This document shows, piece by piece, positions 25,341 through 34,450 of a DNA stretch of 64,000 nt; position 1 is the stretch's first letter; every line of letters starts with the position of its first letter. The notes beneath the pieces are model-generated. The model did not search any database. It saw nothing but the letters and a program-made list of their open reading frames with translations, and was not told the origin of the DNA. This DNA is from Desulfopila aestuarii DSM 18488 (GTDB lineage: Bacteria > Desulfobacterota > Desulfobulbia > Desulfobulbales > Desulfocapsaceae): assembly GCF_900143695.1 (NCBI RefSeq), contig NZ_FRFE01000006.1, positions 124,001 to 188,000 of the forward strand, in the 5' to 3' direction. Made by a program: the position numbers and the translations under genes.

Positions 25341-26168
25341 ATGCAATATCGACGTCAGGAACAACCGGGATGCGGCGGCTGTCTGCTTGTAGTGCTCCTT
25401 ATCATTTTTGTCACCGGTGGCGCCCCGGCCCTTATCAACTTTATGGGTGCGCTCATCTTCTCCGGCTTTGCAGGAATACTGCTGTTGATGGCAATGTTCT
25501 GGGGTTTTTCCTACTGGATCCAGAAACGGGTTGCCACCTACGAGCAGTCACAGTCAGAGAGTCATAACCGTTTTGTCTGGTTGCTGGTCCAGATCCTCAT
25601 GCATATCGCCAGAATCGATGGCGAAGTCACCCGCGATGAGGTTCAGACCATCCAGAGGTTTTTCCAGCATAACCTGCGCTACTCTCAAACCCAGATGATG
25701 TGGGTCAAGGAGCTGATCAAGGAAGCAACAAACTCCACCGTCACCCTGGAATCACTGTTGATGGAGTTTAAGAACACCTTTGCCTACGAACCACGGTTAA
25801 TTCTCCTGGAACTCGTCTACCAGGTGCTCTATACCAAAACAACCGTACCGGAAAATGAACTGCGCATTGCCCGTAATATTGCCAGTTATCTTGATATCAC
25901 TGCTTACGACCAACGGACCATTGAGGCCCGTTATCAATATCGCAACCGTCAGGAAACCGCCAGGACTGTCGATCGGGCTGCCCAGTATTATGCTGTGCTC
26001 GGCCTTGAGCCCGGTGCCAACGATGAGGAAATTAAAAAAGCATACCGCAAGCTCAGTATGCAGTACCACCCGGACAAGGTTCGACATCTTGGAGACGAGT
26101 TTAGAAAGGTTGCCGAAGAAAAGATGAAAGAAATCAACATAGCTTACGACTTCTTTAAAAAGAAATAA
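25341..26168 (+). CDS. djlA: Membrane-anchored TerB-like plus J-domain protein (DjlA-type)
   Basis: A 275-residue co-chaperone for DnaK at the inner membrane. Two hydrophobic segments lie near residues 12-30 and 36-58 after a Cys/Gly-rich start (GCGGC). A TerB-like helical domain covers about 78-190 ([20 protein letters not shown]). The J-domain is the last 65 residues with YHPDKVRH carrying the HPD motif. DjlA of E. coli has one membrane helix; here there are two. It starts 12 bases after ftsY, so it is cotranscribed with it. Confidence 0.85.
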   Translation: MQYRRQEQPGCGGCLLVVLLIIFVTGGAPALINFMGALIFSGFAGILLLMAMFWGFSYWIQKRVATYEQSQSESHNRFVWLLVQILMHIARIDGEVTRDEVQTIQRFFQHNLRYSQTQMMWVKELIKEATNSTVTLESLLMEFKNTFAYEPRLILLELVYQVLYTKTTVPENELRIARNIASYLDITAYDQRTIEARYQYRNRQETARTVDRAAQYYAVLGLEPGANDEEIKKAYRKLSMQYHPDKVRHLGDEFRKVAEEKMKEINIAYDFFKKK

Positions 26169-26269
26169 CCGGGAGACAGGCTAACGATCGACCGTTTCCA
26201 GTTCAACAGATCATCAATTACCATATTTTATAAAGATAGCCAGTTACAGCAGAAACAAGGAGAACATAC

Positions 26270-27460
26270 ATGTCAATTTCATTGAAGATGCAATCATTTG
26301 CTGAAAAATCTTCACTCATTCGCAAAATGTTTGAGGAAGGAATACGGATGAAAGCGCTGCATGGCGCCGAAAACGTCTTTGACTTCAGCATTGGCAACCC
26401 TGATATACCGCCCCCACCCCAGTTTTACGAGGTGATGCAAAAGAGGGCCAACGACCGCAGTCCCGGTGTTCACGCCTATATGCCCAATAGTGGTTACCCG
26501 TTTGTCCGTCAGGCCATTGCAGCCAGAATGAGCGAGGAGCAGCAGGTTACCGTTGACGCTGACGATATGTTGATGACCTGCGGTGCTGCCGGCGGCATCA
26601 ATGTGGCAATGAAGTCTATCCTGAACCCGGGCGAAGAGGTCATTCTGCTCCTGCCCTATTTTGTCGACTACCAGTTCTACGTGGACAATCACGGCGGGAT
26701 CCCAGTGCTGGTCAACACCGATGAGGATTTCAATCTCGATCTGGCCGCCATTGAAGCCGCAATAACGGCCAAAACCAAGGCTATCATCATCAACAGTCCG
26801 AATAACCCGACGGGCCAGGTGTACTCTCAGGAGTCTTTAAAGGCACTTGGCAACCTGCTGTTGAAAGCCGGCAAAAAGTTTGGAACCACAATCTATCTTG
26901 TTTCTGACGAACCGTATCGAAAGATCATTTTCGATGGTCTTACCGTTCCATCAATTTTCGCAGCCTACGTCAACTCCATTATCGTCTCGAGCTATTCGAA
27001 AGACCTCTCTCTGCCAGGCGAACGGATTGGTTACCTGGCAGTGCATCCTGAAATTACCGACAAAAAGCCCTTGCTCACGGCCATGATTATGGCCAACCGC
27101 ATTCTAGGATTTATCAACGCTCCAGCACTCATGCAACGAGTCGTAGCGGAATTACAGCAGGCTTCAGTGGACAACAGTATTTACGAAAGAAGACGAGAGA
27201 TTTTCTGTAAAATCCTTCGGGATGCCGGCTACACCTTCAATCCGCCCAAAGGAGCATTCTACATCTTTGTTAAAACCCCAATCCCCGACGATGTAGAGTT
27301 CTGCGCCATTCTACAGGAAGAAAAAATCCTTGCCGTTCCGGGTAAAGGCTTTGGGGCACCTGGTTACTTCCGGCTGGCTTTCTGCGTGCCTGAATCAGTC
27401 ATCAGTGGCTCAGCGAAGGGCTTTGCCAGAGCAATGGGGAAGGTAAAAGATAAGGCATAA
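26270..27460 (+). CDS. PLP-dependent class I/II aminotransferase (aspartate aminotransferase-like)
   Basis: A 396-residue fold-type I aminotransferase. Key blocks are FSIGNPDIPPPP near the start, TCGAAGGINVAMKSILNPGEEV, INSPNNPTGQVYS, VSDEPYRKIIF and the PLP-lysine segment SSYSKDLSLPGERIGYL; FRLAFCVPE supplies the carboxylate-binding Arg. The exact amino donor cannot be told from the sequence. The ATG has ACAAGGAGAACATAC upstream. A 100-base gap follows djlA, and a bidirectional terminator follows the gene. Confidence 0.9.
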   Translation: MSISLKMQSFAEKSSLIRKMFEEGIRMKALHGAENVFDFSIGNPDIPPPPQFYEVMQKRANDRSPGVHAYMPNSGYPFVRQAIAARMSEEQQVTVDADDMLMTCGAAGGINVAMKSILNPGEEVILLLPYFVDYQFYVDNHGGIPVLVNTDEDFNLDLAAIEAAITAKTKAIIINSPNNPTGQVYSQESLKALGNLLLKAGKKFGTTIYLVSDEPYRKIIFDGLTVPSIFAAYVNSIIVSSYSKDLSLPGERIGYLAVHPEITDKKPLLTAMIMANRILGFINAPALMQRVVAELQQASVDNSIYERRREIFCKILRDAGYTFNPPKGAFYIFVKTPIPDDVEFCAILQEEKILAVPGKGFGAPGYFRLAFCVPESVISGSAKGFARAMGKVKDKA

Positions 27461-27486
27461 GGATAAGAGTCACATTCGATCGAAAT

Positions 27487-27517
27487 AAAAAAGGGAGCCT
27501 TTCGGCTCCCTTTTTTT
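27487..27517. terminator. Bidirectional Rho-independent terminator between the aminotransferase gene and der
   Basis: AAAAAAGGGAGCC and GGCTCCCTTTTTTT form a 13-bp stem with a 4-base TTTC loop. T-runs occur on both strands, so it serves both convergent genes. It reaches the der stop codon (27516-27518). Confidence 0.92.
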
Positions 27518-28859
27518 ATCGTTTCTTCGGGTTTGATTTTTCTTTGAAAATGAGTTTAATCGGCACCTTATCAAGCCCAAGACCTTCACGGTACTTGTTA
27601 CTCAGGTAGCGCTGATAGGAAAAATGCACACCCTTGGCACTGTTGGTCATAACCACAAACATCGGTGGACAGGTTCCGATCTGGGAGGTGTAGAAAAACT
27701 TGAGACGCTTGTTTTTATATATCGGCGGGTGATGAGCCTCAATGGCGTCTCGTAACAGATTGTTCAATGCCGCTGTCGGAAATTTTGCACGATACTGGCG
27801 ATCTACTGCGCCAATAACCGGGAACAGACGCTTAACCCCGTACCCAGTCTTAGCGGACACCTTCAAGAGCGGGGCAAAACCAACAAAAGGCAACTGCCTG
27901 CCGATCTCCGCAAGAATGTGCTCCTGTTGTTTCTTATCGTGTTCCACCAGGTCCCATTTGTTCACCATGATGATCAGACCGCGGCCGTGATCGAGGGCAT
28001 AACCGATAACCTTGGTGTCCTGTTCAGTTAATCCTTCCCCTGCATCCAGTAGTATGACCGCCACATCGCATTTTTCTAGTGATGCAAGTGATTTCAAAAT
28101 ACTGAATTTCTCAAGCTTATCTGTGGTTTTGCCTCGCCTCCTGATACCAGCGGTATCGATCAGAAGATAGCTGTAGTTACCATGGGTGAGCAGAGTGTCA
28201 ACCGAATCGCGGGTAGTCCCGGAAATCTCGGATACCACCATACGCTCCTCGCCAACAATACGGTTGATCATTGACGATTTACCAACATTGGGGCGGCCGA
28301 AGAACGCGACCCTGACAGTGCCTTCCGGGAGTTCAGGGCCTGGATCACCGCTGTCAATTTGTTCCGACAACCCATCCATCAAGCTGTTAAAACCGTAATT
28401 ATGTTCGGCGGACACTGCCCACAGCTTCTCCACCCCGAGTTCCCAAAAGGGAGAGAGGCGTTCTATCTCTTGTTCAGGACTGTCTACTTTATTTACCACA
28501 TAGAAGATCGGCTTTTCAGTGCGACGCAGGATTTCGACAACCTGGTGGTCAGCCGGAGTTACCCCGTGCTTGCCATCCATGAGAAAGAAGATAATGTCCG
28601 CCTCTTCGATTGCAGCCATGGCCTGTTCACGAATGTGATTGACCATGAGATCTTCGGGATTATCGTCAATGCCGCCGGTATCGACCAGCATAAATACCCT
28701 GTCTTCCCAGGTCACGCGTTCATAATGACGATCCCTGGTAACGCCTGGGGTTGGATCGACCAAGGCGTTTCGAGATTTGGTAATTCTATTGAACAGGGTT
28801 GATTTTCCCACGTTGGGTCGCCCGACAAGGACGACAATGGGACAAGATGTTTGTTTCAT
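27516..28859 (-). CDS. der: Ribosome-assembly GTPase Der (EngA)
   Basis: An essential double GTPase for 50S subunit maturation. The first G domain has GRPNVGKSTLFNR (residues 12-24) and NKVD; the second has GRPNVGKSSMINR near 188-200, DTAGIRRRGK and NKWDLV. The C-terminal KH-like domain ends in a basic stretch. Length 447 is typical. It is the last gene of the minus-strand cluster that begins with namZ/lpxD, separated from amgK by 101 bases. Confidence 0.96.
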   Translation of the reverse strand: MKQTSCPIVVLVGRPNVGKSTLFNRITKSRNALVDPTPGVTRDRHYERVTWEDRVFMLVDTGGIDDNPEDLMVNHIREQAMAAIEEADIIFFLMDGKHGVTPADHQVVEILRRTEKPIFYVVNKVDSPEQEIERLSPFWELGVEKLWAVSAEHNYGFNSLMDGLSEQIDSGDPGPELPEGTVRVAFFGRPNVGKSSMINRIVGEERMVVSEISGTTRDSVDTLLTHGNYSYLLIDTAGIRRRGKTTDKLEKFSILKSLASLEKCDVAVILLDAGEGLTEQDTKVIGYALDHGRGLIIMVNKWDLVEHDKKQQEHILAEIGRQLPFVGFAPLLKVSAKTGYGVKRLFPVIGAVDRQYRAKFPTAALNNLLRDAIEAHHPPIYKNKRLKFFYTSQIGTCPPMFVVMTNSAKGVHFSYQRYLSNKYREGLGLDKVPIKLIFKEKSNPKKR

Positions 28860-28960
28860 ATTTTTTTCTTTTCATCCTTTGTTAAAGCAAAGGGTGTATG
28901 TAACCGAAGTTGAGATATTTTGCACCTCTTTCCGCCTCGACATGGACGAAAGAGCGATAT

Positions 28961-30037
28961 TTACCCGAGGGACCCTACCAGTTTCAAGGCGTTCTGGGTA
29001 ACAGATGCAAGTATCGGTAGATGCGGATGACGACATTCCGCACTGAGCCGGTTAAGCGACACCAGTGCTGGAACGATATAGGCACGAAAAAATTGTTTGC
29101 CGACAACCGCACTCAGATAGGAAAAAGCACCAAGAATCTGTAGATTGCGTTGAAGCGCCAGAACCTGATACCAGTCATGAAATCTTTCAATATCCGTCTG
29201 GAGATAATCAGTCAGCCTATCCAGATAATAGGTGTAAAGCTCCTTTTGAAACGATTCAGGCAACGCAGCGTAAGGATCGAGCAATAACGATGCCAGATCA
29301 TATCCAAGTGGCCCCAGCCTGCCGCCTTGAAAATCGATCACACGCACCCTGTCGTTTATGATCATCACGTTGCGGGACTGAAAATCACGATGAAGAAAAA
29401 AACCGCCTGGTGCCAATGCTGCAGCATCAGCCAACTGCGAGAATTCCTCAGCCAAACCGTCCGGAACCGGTTGCTCCAATAGCCCTTGCCAAAAGGCTCG
29501 TAAAAAATATCCGGACTCACGCTCAAGCATCAACTGTCGGTCATAGGACGTGGTATCCCAACACCAGTCAGGGTTGAATCGTTCCCCGCCCTTCACCTGC
29601 ATCCCAACCAGCACATCAAGAGTCTGGTGATAGAGTTGCCGCAATCGTTTCACCGATTCGGCATCATGCCAATCTGTGGCAATGGCAAAGCTGTGCAGGT
29701 GAACCTGACCCAGATCTTCGCAAAGGAGAATACCGTCATCCTGATCGTAGCCATATAGTTCTGGCACCGGTACTTCGCAAGATCTGAGATGTGAGCCGAT
29801 AGAATAGACGGATCTCGCCTCCTGCAGACATTTCTCTTCATGCTTTTCGGGTGCAACAACGATTGCCTTCCGACCATCTTCGAAAACAAGCCGCCAGAAA
29901 CGGCGGTTGGAACCATCACCGCCAAGAGTCTCTATAGCGAAGTTGGCACATGTTTCCGGGCCGGTCGTAAATCCCGCCGCTTTCAGCAGATCACGCACCT
30001 TGGGATTAACATCTTCAGGCAAAATATTACATGTCAT
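28961..30037 (-). CDS. amgK: Anomeric MurNAc/GlcNAc kinase AmgK-like (aminoglycoside phosphotransferase fold)
   Basis: A 358-residue kinase of the APH family. GDGSNRRFWRL near residue 40 fits the nucleotide loop, HRDFQSRNVMI is the catalytic loop (HxDxxxxN) and DFQGGRLGP supplies the metal-binding Asp. AmgK makes MurNAc-alpha-1-phosphate for MurU. The pairing with the next-upstream nucleotidyltransferase gene supports this over a choline- or homoserine-kinase role. The ATG at 30037 lies 2 bases after the murU stop; a TTG at 30043 overlapping it is an alternative. Confidence 0.85.
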   Translation of the reverse strand: MTCNILPEDVNPKVRDLLKAAGFTTGPETCANFAIETLGGDGSNRRFWRLVFEDGRKAIVVAPEKHEEKCLQEARSVYSIGSHLRSCEVPVPELYGYDQDDGILLCEDLGQVHLHSFAIATDWHDAESVKRLRQLYHQTLDVLVGMQVKGGERFNPDWCWDTTSYDRQLMLERESGYFLRAFWQGLLEQPVPDGLAEEFSQLADAAALAPGGFFLHRDFQSRNVMIINDRVRVIDFQGGRLGPLGYDLASLLLDPYAALPESFQKELYTYYLDRLTDYLQTDIERFHDWYQVLALQRNLQILGAFSYLSAVVGKQFFRAYIVPALVSLNRLSAECRHPHLPILASVTQNALKLVGSLG

Positions 30038-30039
30038 GT

Positions 30040-30981
30040 TCAATTACCTTCAGCGATTCCAGCTGCCGTCTCGTGCGGGCTTTCTGAAACAAGTAAATCC
30101 GCACTGCAATAACCATCCGGGAACTGGACCCCGTCCCATACTACGCATCTGGCAAGGGAAATATCACGACCTGTTGCCGCACCAATGGCACACCAGTCTG
30201 TGATGCAGCTCTTCCCGGTCAATCGAGCCTTATCGTCAATCAGGATTCTTTTCTCTGCAGTGCCACATGCGAACTCCTGCCAGCGCGGAATTGACCCATT
30301 TAATAGTCCAGCATGCAACTCCAGATAATCTTCCGGTGTTCCCATATCGGTCCAGAAGCACTTATCCACCCGGAAAACCCCAAACTGTACACCATCATTA
30401 AGCTTCCGACGGTAATGATCAATGATGCAGGATTCACGACCAACCTCTATCCCATGAAGAATATCTGGTTCGATAACGGAAAGGCCGGTAAAAGCAAGAG
30501 GTTGACTGTTTTCATCTTCAGGGCGAAAAGCAACGACCTTGTCATCTGTCACCTGTACCGTGTTGAAACGTGGATAATCATGCATCGCCAGGGTAACCGG
30601 AAACTGTGTACTACAATGGGCATCATACAAAGTACGAAAATCGATAGTATGATAGATGTCACCGTTGGTTACCAGCAGTGGTTCATCCCGCATCAAACTG
30701 AGGGCTTGGCGTAAGCCGCCACCGGTACCGAGGATCGTCTCTTCCTCCTGGACCACTACCCCGGCCATACCATGCAAACAATCTACGATCTGCCCCCGCA
30801 GATGATGGCAGTTCACAATGATATGGCCAAAGCCAAACCGCTGCAACCGACGGATGGTCAGGAGCAGCAGCGGTTCATTTAAAAGAGGAAAGAGAGGCTT
30901 CGGTCTCAATCGGGTATGGGGGAGAAGCCGGGTGCCAAACCCTGCCGCCAGAATCATCGCCTGCACAGTACATTCCTTCAT
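30040..30981 (-). CDS. murU: MurNAc-1-phosphate uridylyltransferase MurU-like
   Basis: A sugar nucleotidyltransferase of about 313 residues. MILAAGFGTRLLPHT followed by RPKPLFPL is the nucleotide-binding signature, and NGDIYHTID gives the metal-binding Asp region. Beside amgK it most likely makes UDP-MurNAc from MurNAc-1-phosphate, bypassing MurA/MurB and fosfomycin. A GlcNAc- or hexose-1-phosphate specificity cannot be excluded. The C-terminal 80 residues resemble a short left-handed-helix tail. The ATG at 30981 is chosen; a frame extends to 31020 and an ATG exists at 30957. Confidence 0.8.
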   Translation of the reverse strand: MKECTVQAMILAAGFGTRLLPHTRLRPKPLFPLLNEPLLLLTIRRLQRFGFGHIIVNCHHLRGQIVDCLHGMAGVVVQEEETILGTGGGLRQALSLMRDEPLLVTNGDIYHTIDFRTLYDAHCSTQFPVTLAMHDYPRFNTVQVTDDKVVAFRPEDENSQPLAFTGLSVIEPDILHGIEVGRESCIIDHYRRKLNDGVQFGVFRVDKCFWTDMGTPEDYLELHAGLLNGSIPRWQEFACGTAEKRILIDDKARLTGKSCITDWCAIGAATGRDISLARCVVWDGVQFPDGYCSADLLVSESPHETAAGIAEGN

Positions 30982-31020
30982 TGATTGGCATCTGTCCGGC
31001 ATTGATCGCCGCCGAGGCAA

Positions 31021-31863
31021 TCAATATGTAAGCGTGCCGTCAGGGTTTTCGGTGACGCCGACCACAACGATACCAGCTCGGTCAGCGGCCCGCATCATCT
31101 CCTCACGATCGAAGATCAGTGCCTGTCCAGCCTCAACAGCCAGTACCGCACCTTTCACTTCGGCAAGGGTCTGAATAGTGATAACACCTGTGGCCGGCAG
31201 ATCAAAGCGAAAGTCCTGGCCGGGTTTCTTGACCTTCACAACCACTGCCTTCTCACGGGCCAGTTTTCCACCTCGTCTGATTGCGGCATCTGTACCCTCG
31301 ATCGCTTCGACGGCAACCACAGTACAGTTACGAACAACCACACATTGACCGATATCAAGCCGGCCAATGGCCCTGGCATGTTGCCAGCCGAATTCAATGT
31401 CGCGCCTCTGCTCTTTCGAAGGCTTCTTTTTCGAGAGCACCCCTTCAGGGAAGAGCAGGTGCTGCAAATACATGGTCGATTCCCGTACCGCGATGTTTTC
31501 CTTCTCAAGGGCAGTTGCCACTGCCCTGAGAATGGCATCGTCCTGCTTGGAGTCGATCTTATTCCACAAGGTAAGCGCCTTCAGGTCCGGCATGACATCA
31601 CGAAAGATCTTGGTCTTGGTAATGGCGCCAAGGAAAACGGTTTCGCCAACCCCCTTCGCCTTAAACCAGGAGATCACCTTACCGAGCTGACCGAGCTTGA
31701 CCCAGCAGACATCGTCGGCGGCTGACGCTACCCGCTCATCAGTTTCACCCTTATGGGCGATGACCATAACCTTTCTGCCAGCCTTGTGAGCTGCGTCAAT
31801 AAACAGCAGCGGAAACTGCCCGCCACCGGCAATGATACCTATGTTTTCGTGATCTATCGACAT
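31021..31863 (-). CDS. lpxI: UDP-2,3-diacylglucosamine pyrophosphatase LpxI
   Basis: The fourth enzyme of lipid A synthesis in bacteria lacking LpxH. GIIAGGGQFPLLF near the N-terminus, VCWVKLGQLGKVI, FLGAITKTKIF and DDAILRAVATALEKE are typical, and the C-terminal half has the AVEAIEGTDAAIRRGG and KVKKPGQDFRFDLPATG signatures of the family. Length 280 is normal. It lies 7 bases after lpxA, and murU follows. Confidence 0.94.
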   Translation of the reverse strand: MSIDHENIGIIAGGGQFPLLFIDAAHKAGRKVMVIAHKGETDERVASAADDVCWVKLGQLGKVISWFKAKGVGETVFLGAITKTKIFRDVMPDLKALTLWNKIDSKQDDAILRAVATALEKENIAVRESTMYLQHLLFPEGVLSKKKPSKEQRRDIEFGWQHARAIGRLDIGQCVVVRNCTVVAVEAIEGTDAAIRRGGKLAREKAVVVKVKKPGQDFRFDLPATGVITIQTLAEVKGAVLAVEAGQALIFDREEMMRAADRAGIVVVGVTENPDGTLTY

Positions 31864-31870
31864 CAGAAAC

Positions 31871-32668
31871 TCAGTCTTCGATCGTTCGTTTAATTACACC
31901 CCGCTTGGAATTTTCAAAGAAGGTGATAAGGTTTTCTACTTCCTGACAGTCGGTAACTTCTAACCGTGCCTGCTCAAGAGCATCTTTCAGCAGCAAGTTC
32001 GGTGACCTGAAGATAATCTTGAAGGCATTTTCCAGACTATTAATACTCTCCCTTGAAAAACCGTTACGCTTCAACCCGATCTTATTGATACCGGAGATCC
32101 GGGTGCGATTTCTGGTCCCTGCAAGAATGACATAGGGCGGCACATCGAGCCCGATACCGGACAGGCCGCCGATATAGCTCAGGGTGCCAATACGACAGAA
32201 CTGATGTACAGCCACCAAGCCTCCAATCGAGGCCCGATCTCCAACCTCCACGTGTCCAGCCAACGTTGCCACGTTAGCCAGAATTACATGGTTGCCGATT
32301 TTGCAATCATGGGCAACATGGGTATAGGCCATGAGCAGGTTGGAGTTGCCGATAACGGTCTTGGCATTGCCATGGGGTGTACCGCGATGGATAGAAGCAT
32401 ATTCGCGGATCTGGTTATCATCACCGATAATAAGTTCAGTCGGCTCGCCCTTATAGCTGAGATCCTGCGGTGCGCCGCCAACACTGGCGAAGGAACCAAT
32501 CAGGTTCCGCTTGCCAATGGTGGTGGGGCCTGAGATAACGGCATGGGGTTCGACCCTGGTACCGGCGTCAATGCGCACTCCTGCTTCAATTACTGCATAC
32601 GGGCCAACGACAACCGAACTGTCCAGCTCAGCTTTAGGGTCGACAACCGCTGATGAATGTATCGCCAT
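31871..32668 (-). CDS. lpxA: UDP-N-acetylglucosamine acyltransferase LpxA
   Basis: The first enzyme of lipid A synthesis; it transfers a hydroxyacyl chain from ACP to O3 of UDP-GlcNAc. The left-handed beta-helix hexapeptide repeats run over residues 5-190, and the catalytic His is in THVAHDCKIG. The C-terminal helical part ends near residue 265. The ATG at 32668 is preferred over the GTG at 32683 because GGTGGC precedes it. A 227-base gap separates it from fabZ, unlike the tight spacing elsewhere in the cluster. Confidence 0.95.
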   Translation of the reverse strand: MAIHSSAVVDPKAELDSSVVVGPYAVIEAGVRIDAGTRVEPHAVISGPTTIGKRNLIGSFASVGGAPQDLSYKGEPTELIIGDDNQIREYASIHRGTPHGNAKTVIGNSNLLMAYTHVAHDCKIGNHVILANVATLAGHVEVGDRASIGGLVAVHQFCRIGTLSYIGGLSGIGLDVPPYVILAGTRNRTRISGINKIGLKRNGFSRESINSLENAFKIIFRSPNLLLKDALEQARLEVTDCQEVENLITFFENSKRGVIKRTIED

Positions 32669-32895
32669 ATTATGTGCCACCAAATGTGATGTATGTTTGT
32701 TTAAAACCGCATTTTATAAAAGTCTATGCAGTAATTTTCGATGTTGCTTTTATTCGAAAGCCGCACGACAAGAAGAGGACTCATACCGTCAATCCAAACC
32801 AATCGCAAGATCTTTCCGTATTATTTTGCCAGAGTGTTTTCCGCTCAGGGAGACAACTCCGTTCATTTCATCCGGATATTTTCACGTAGGAAAAA

Positions 32896-33348
32896 TCAGG
32901 AGAAAGAGGCCATCAGTTCTGCTTCTGCAACCAGTACATCATCGACAAACGCCTTTGCCTCCATCATCCATATGGTCCGCTTCTGCTTCAAGAGTTTCAG
33001 CTTATAGATAAGCTGATCTCCGGGGACCACAGGTTTTCGAAAACGGGCTTTATCGATCCCGGCGAAAAACATGATTTTCTCACCGACAGCATCCTTATGG
33101 GCGTAGTAGGCCATGACAGCCCCAACCTGAGCAAGCCCTTCCAGGATTAACACCCCTGGCATTACGGGTTTACCGGGAAAGTGGCCTTGAAAAAACTGTT
33201 CGTTATAGGTCACATTTTTCAGACCGGTAATTTCTTGGCCCACTTCAATGTGTAATATTCTGTCCACCAGCACAAAAGGATATCTATGCGGCAGAAGATT
33301 CATGATTCCAACGACATCGATATATTCCGGAGCAGGTACTTCACTCAT
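32896..33348 (-). CDS. fabZ: 3-hydroxyacyl-ACP dehydratase FabZ
   Basis: A hot-dog-fold dehydratase of fatty acid synthesis, about 150 residues. LLPHRYPFVLVDRI contains the catalytic His, and GHFPGKPVMPGVLILEGLAQ the catalytic Glu. ATG at 33348 has CAGGAGAAACAC upstream and overlaps the end of lpxD by 8 bases, giving the standard lpxD-fabZ-lpxA order that balances lipid A and phospholipid supply. Confidence 0.95.
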   Translation of the reverse strand: MSEVPAPEYIDVVGIMNLLPHRYPFVLVDRILHIEVGQEITGLKNVTYNEQFFQGHFPGKPVMPGVLILEGLAQVGAVMAYYAHKDAVGEKIMFFAGIDKARFRKPVVPGDQLIYKLKLLKQKRTIWMMEAKAFVDDVLVAEAELMASFS

Positions 33349-34414
33349 GTGTTTCTCCTGTAGTATATGGTTCTGCAAGCAGAGCTTCCAACTCGGCCAC
33401 TTTTTTCTGTAATTTTCTCATTTCACTACGCATTTCTGGCAATTTTGCATAGACGGCTGCTGATCTTGCCCAAGCCCGCACATCAAATGCCGGGATGCCG
33501 CCCACTTTCGCCCCTTTGGGTAAAGATGCATGAATGCCACTGCCAGCCGCCACCATAACCTGATCCTCCAGGTGGATGTGTCCAGCAACCCCAACCTGCC
33601 CACCAAGTACAACATTTCTCCCAAGAGTGGTGGAGCCGCTAATACCCACCTGGGCCACCAGCAGAGAGTTGGGACCGATTACTACATTATGGGCAACCTG
33701 TACCTGATTATCGATCTTCACCCCTGACTGAATCCAGGTATCGCCAAAAGCGCCACGATCAATGCAGACATTGGCCCCAATTTCGACATCGTCATCGATC
33801 CGCACCCGACCGACATGAGGCCGCTTGACATGTTGGCCCATACCGTCGGTAGCATACCCATAACCATCGCTGCCGATGACAGTTCCAGAATGAATAATAA
33901 CCTTGTTACCCAGCACACATTTATCATAGAGCGTGACATTGGCCTTCAGTTCAACATCATCACCGATCACCACATCATCGCCTACCACCGTACCGGCACC
34001 TATAGTAACCCTTTTGCCAATACGCACTCGATCACCTATTACTGCAAGCGGCGCAATAGTTACCTCATCTGAAATCACACAATCACGTCCGACGCATGCT
34101 CTGGGGTCGACCCCCCTGGCCTGAAACGGTTTGGCCAGAAGCGTATTGTGGATAATTGCGGATGCAAGATATGGATCCCGAACCTTGATAACCGGCATCG
34201 GCAAATCGCTCTTCGTATTCATTGGCACAAGAGCCGCACCGGCAAAACTTTTCTCAAGCCGCTCAATCTCTTTTGCTTTGACAAGAAAAGTCAGGTCGTC
34301 TGCGGTTGCGGCTTCAATCGAGGTGAGGCTTGATATTCTCACCGCAGGATCGCCACAAAGCTCCCCACCCACCAGCTTGGCTATTTCACCCAGTTCCATT
34401 GTCGTTATGCCCAT
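33341..34414 (-). CDS. lpxD: UDP-3-O-acylglucosamine N-acyltransferase LpxD
   Basis: The third enzyme of lipid A synthesis, adding the N-linked acyl chain. The N-terminal uridine-binding domain covers about 1-100 (LTSIEAATADDLTFL). The hexapeptide-repeat beta-helix follows, with catalytic QVAHNVVIG near residue 243. A C-terminal helix has KLPEMRSEMRKLQKK. Length 357 is usual. ATG at 34414 is preceded by AGGAAAAGAGT. It follows the NamZ-like gene by 36 bases. Confidence 0.95.
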   Translation of the reverse strand: MGITTMELGEIAKLVGGELCGDPAVRISSLTSIEAATADDLTFLVKAKEIERLEKSFAGAALVPMNTKSDLPMPVIKVRDPYLASAIIHNTLLAKPFQARGVDPRACVGRDCVISDEVTIAPLAVIGDRVRIGKRVTIGAGTVVGDDVVIGDDVELKANVTLYDKCVLGNKVIIHSGTVIGSDGYGYATDGMGQHVKRPHVGRVRIDDDVEIGANVCIDRGAFGDTWIQSGVKIDNQVQVAHNVVIGPNSLLVAQVGISGSTTLGRNVVLGGQVGVAGHIHLEDQVMVAAGSGIHASLPKGAKVGGIPAFDVRAWARSAAVYAKLPEMRSEMRKLQKKVAELEALLAEPYTTGETHE

Positions 34415-34450
34415 ACTCTTTTCCTATTTTTAAGCATCCTGTAATGAACG

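Noticed and set aside
33341-34414. Periodic repeat structure in lpxD and lpxA
   Set aside because: It is the hexapeptide-repeat coding pattern of left-handed beta-helix acyltransferases.
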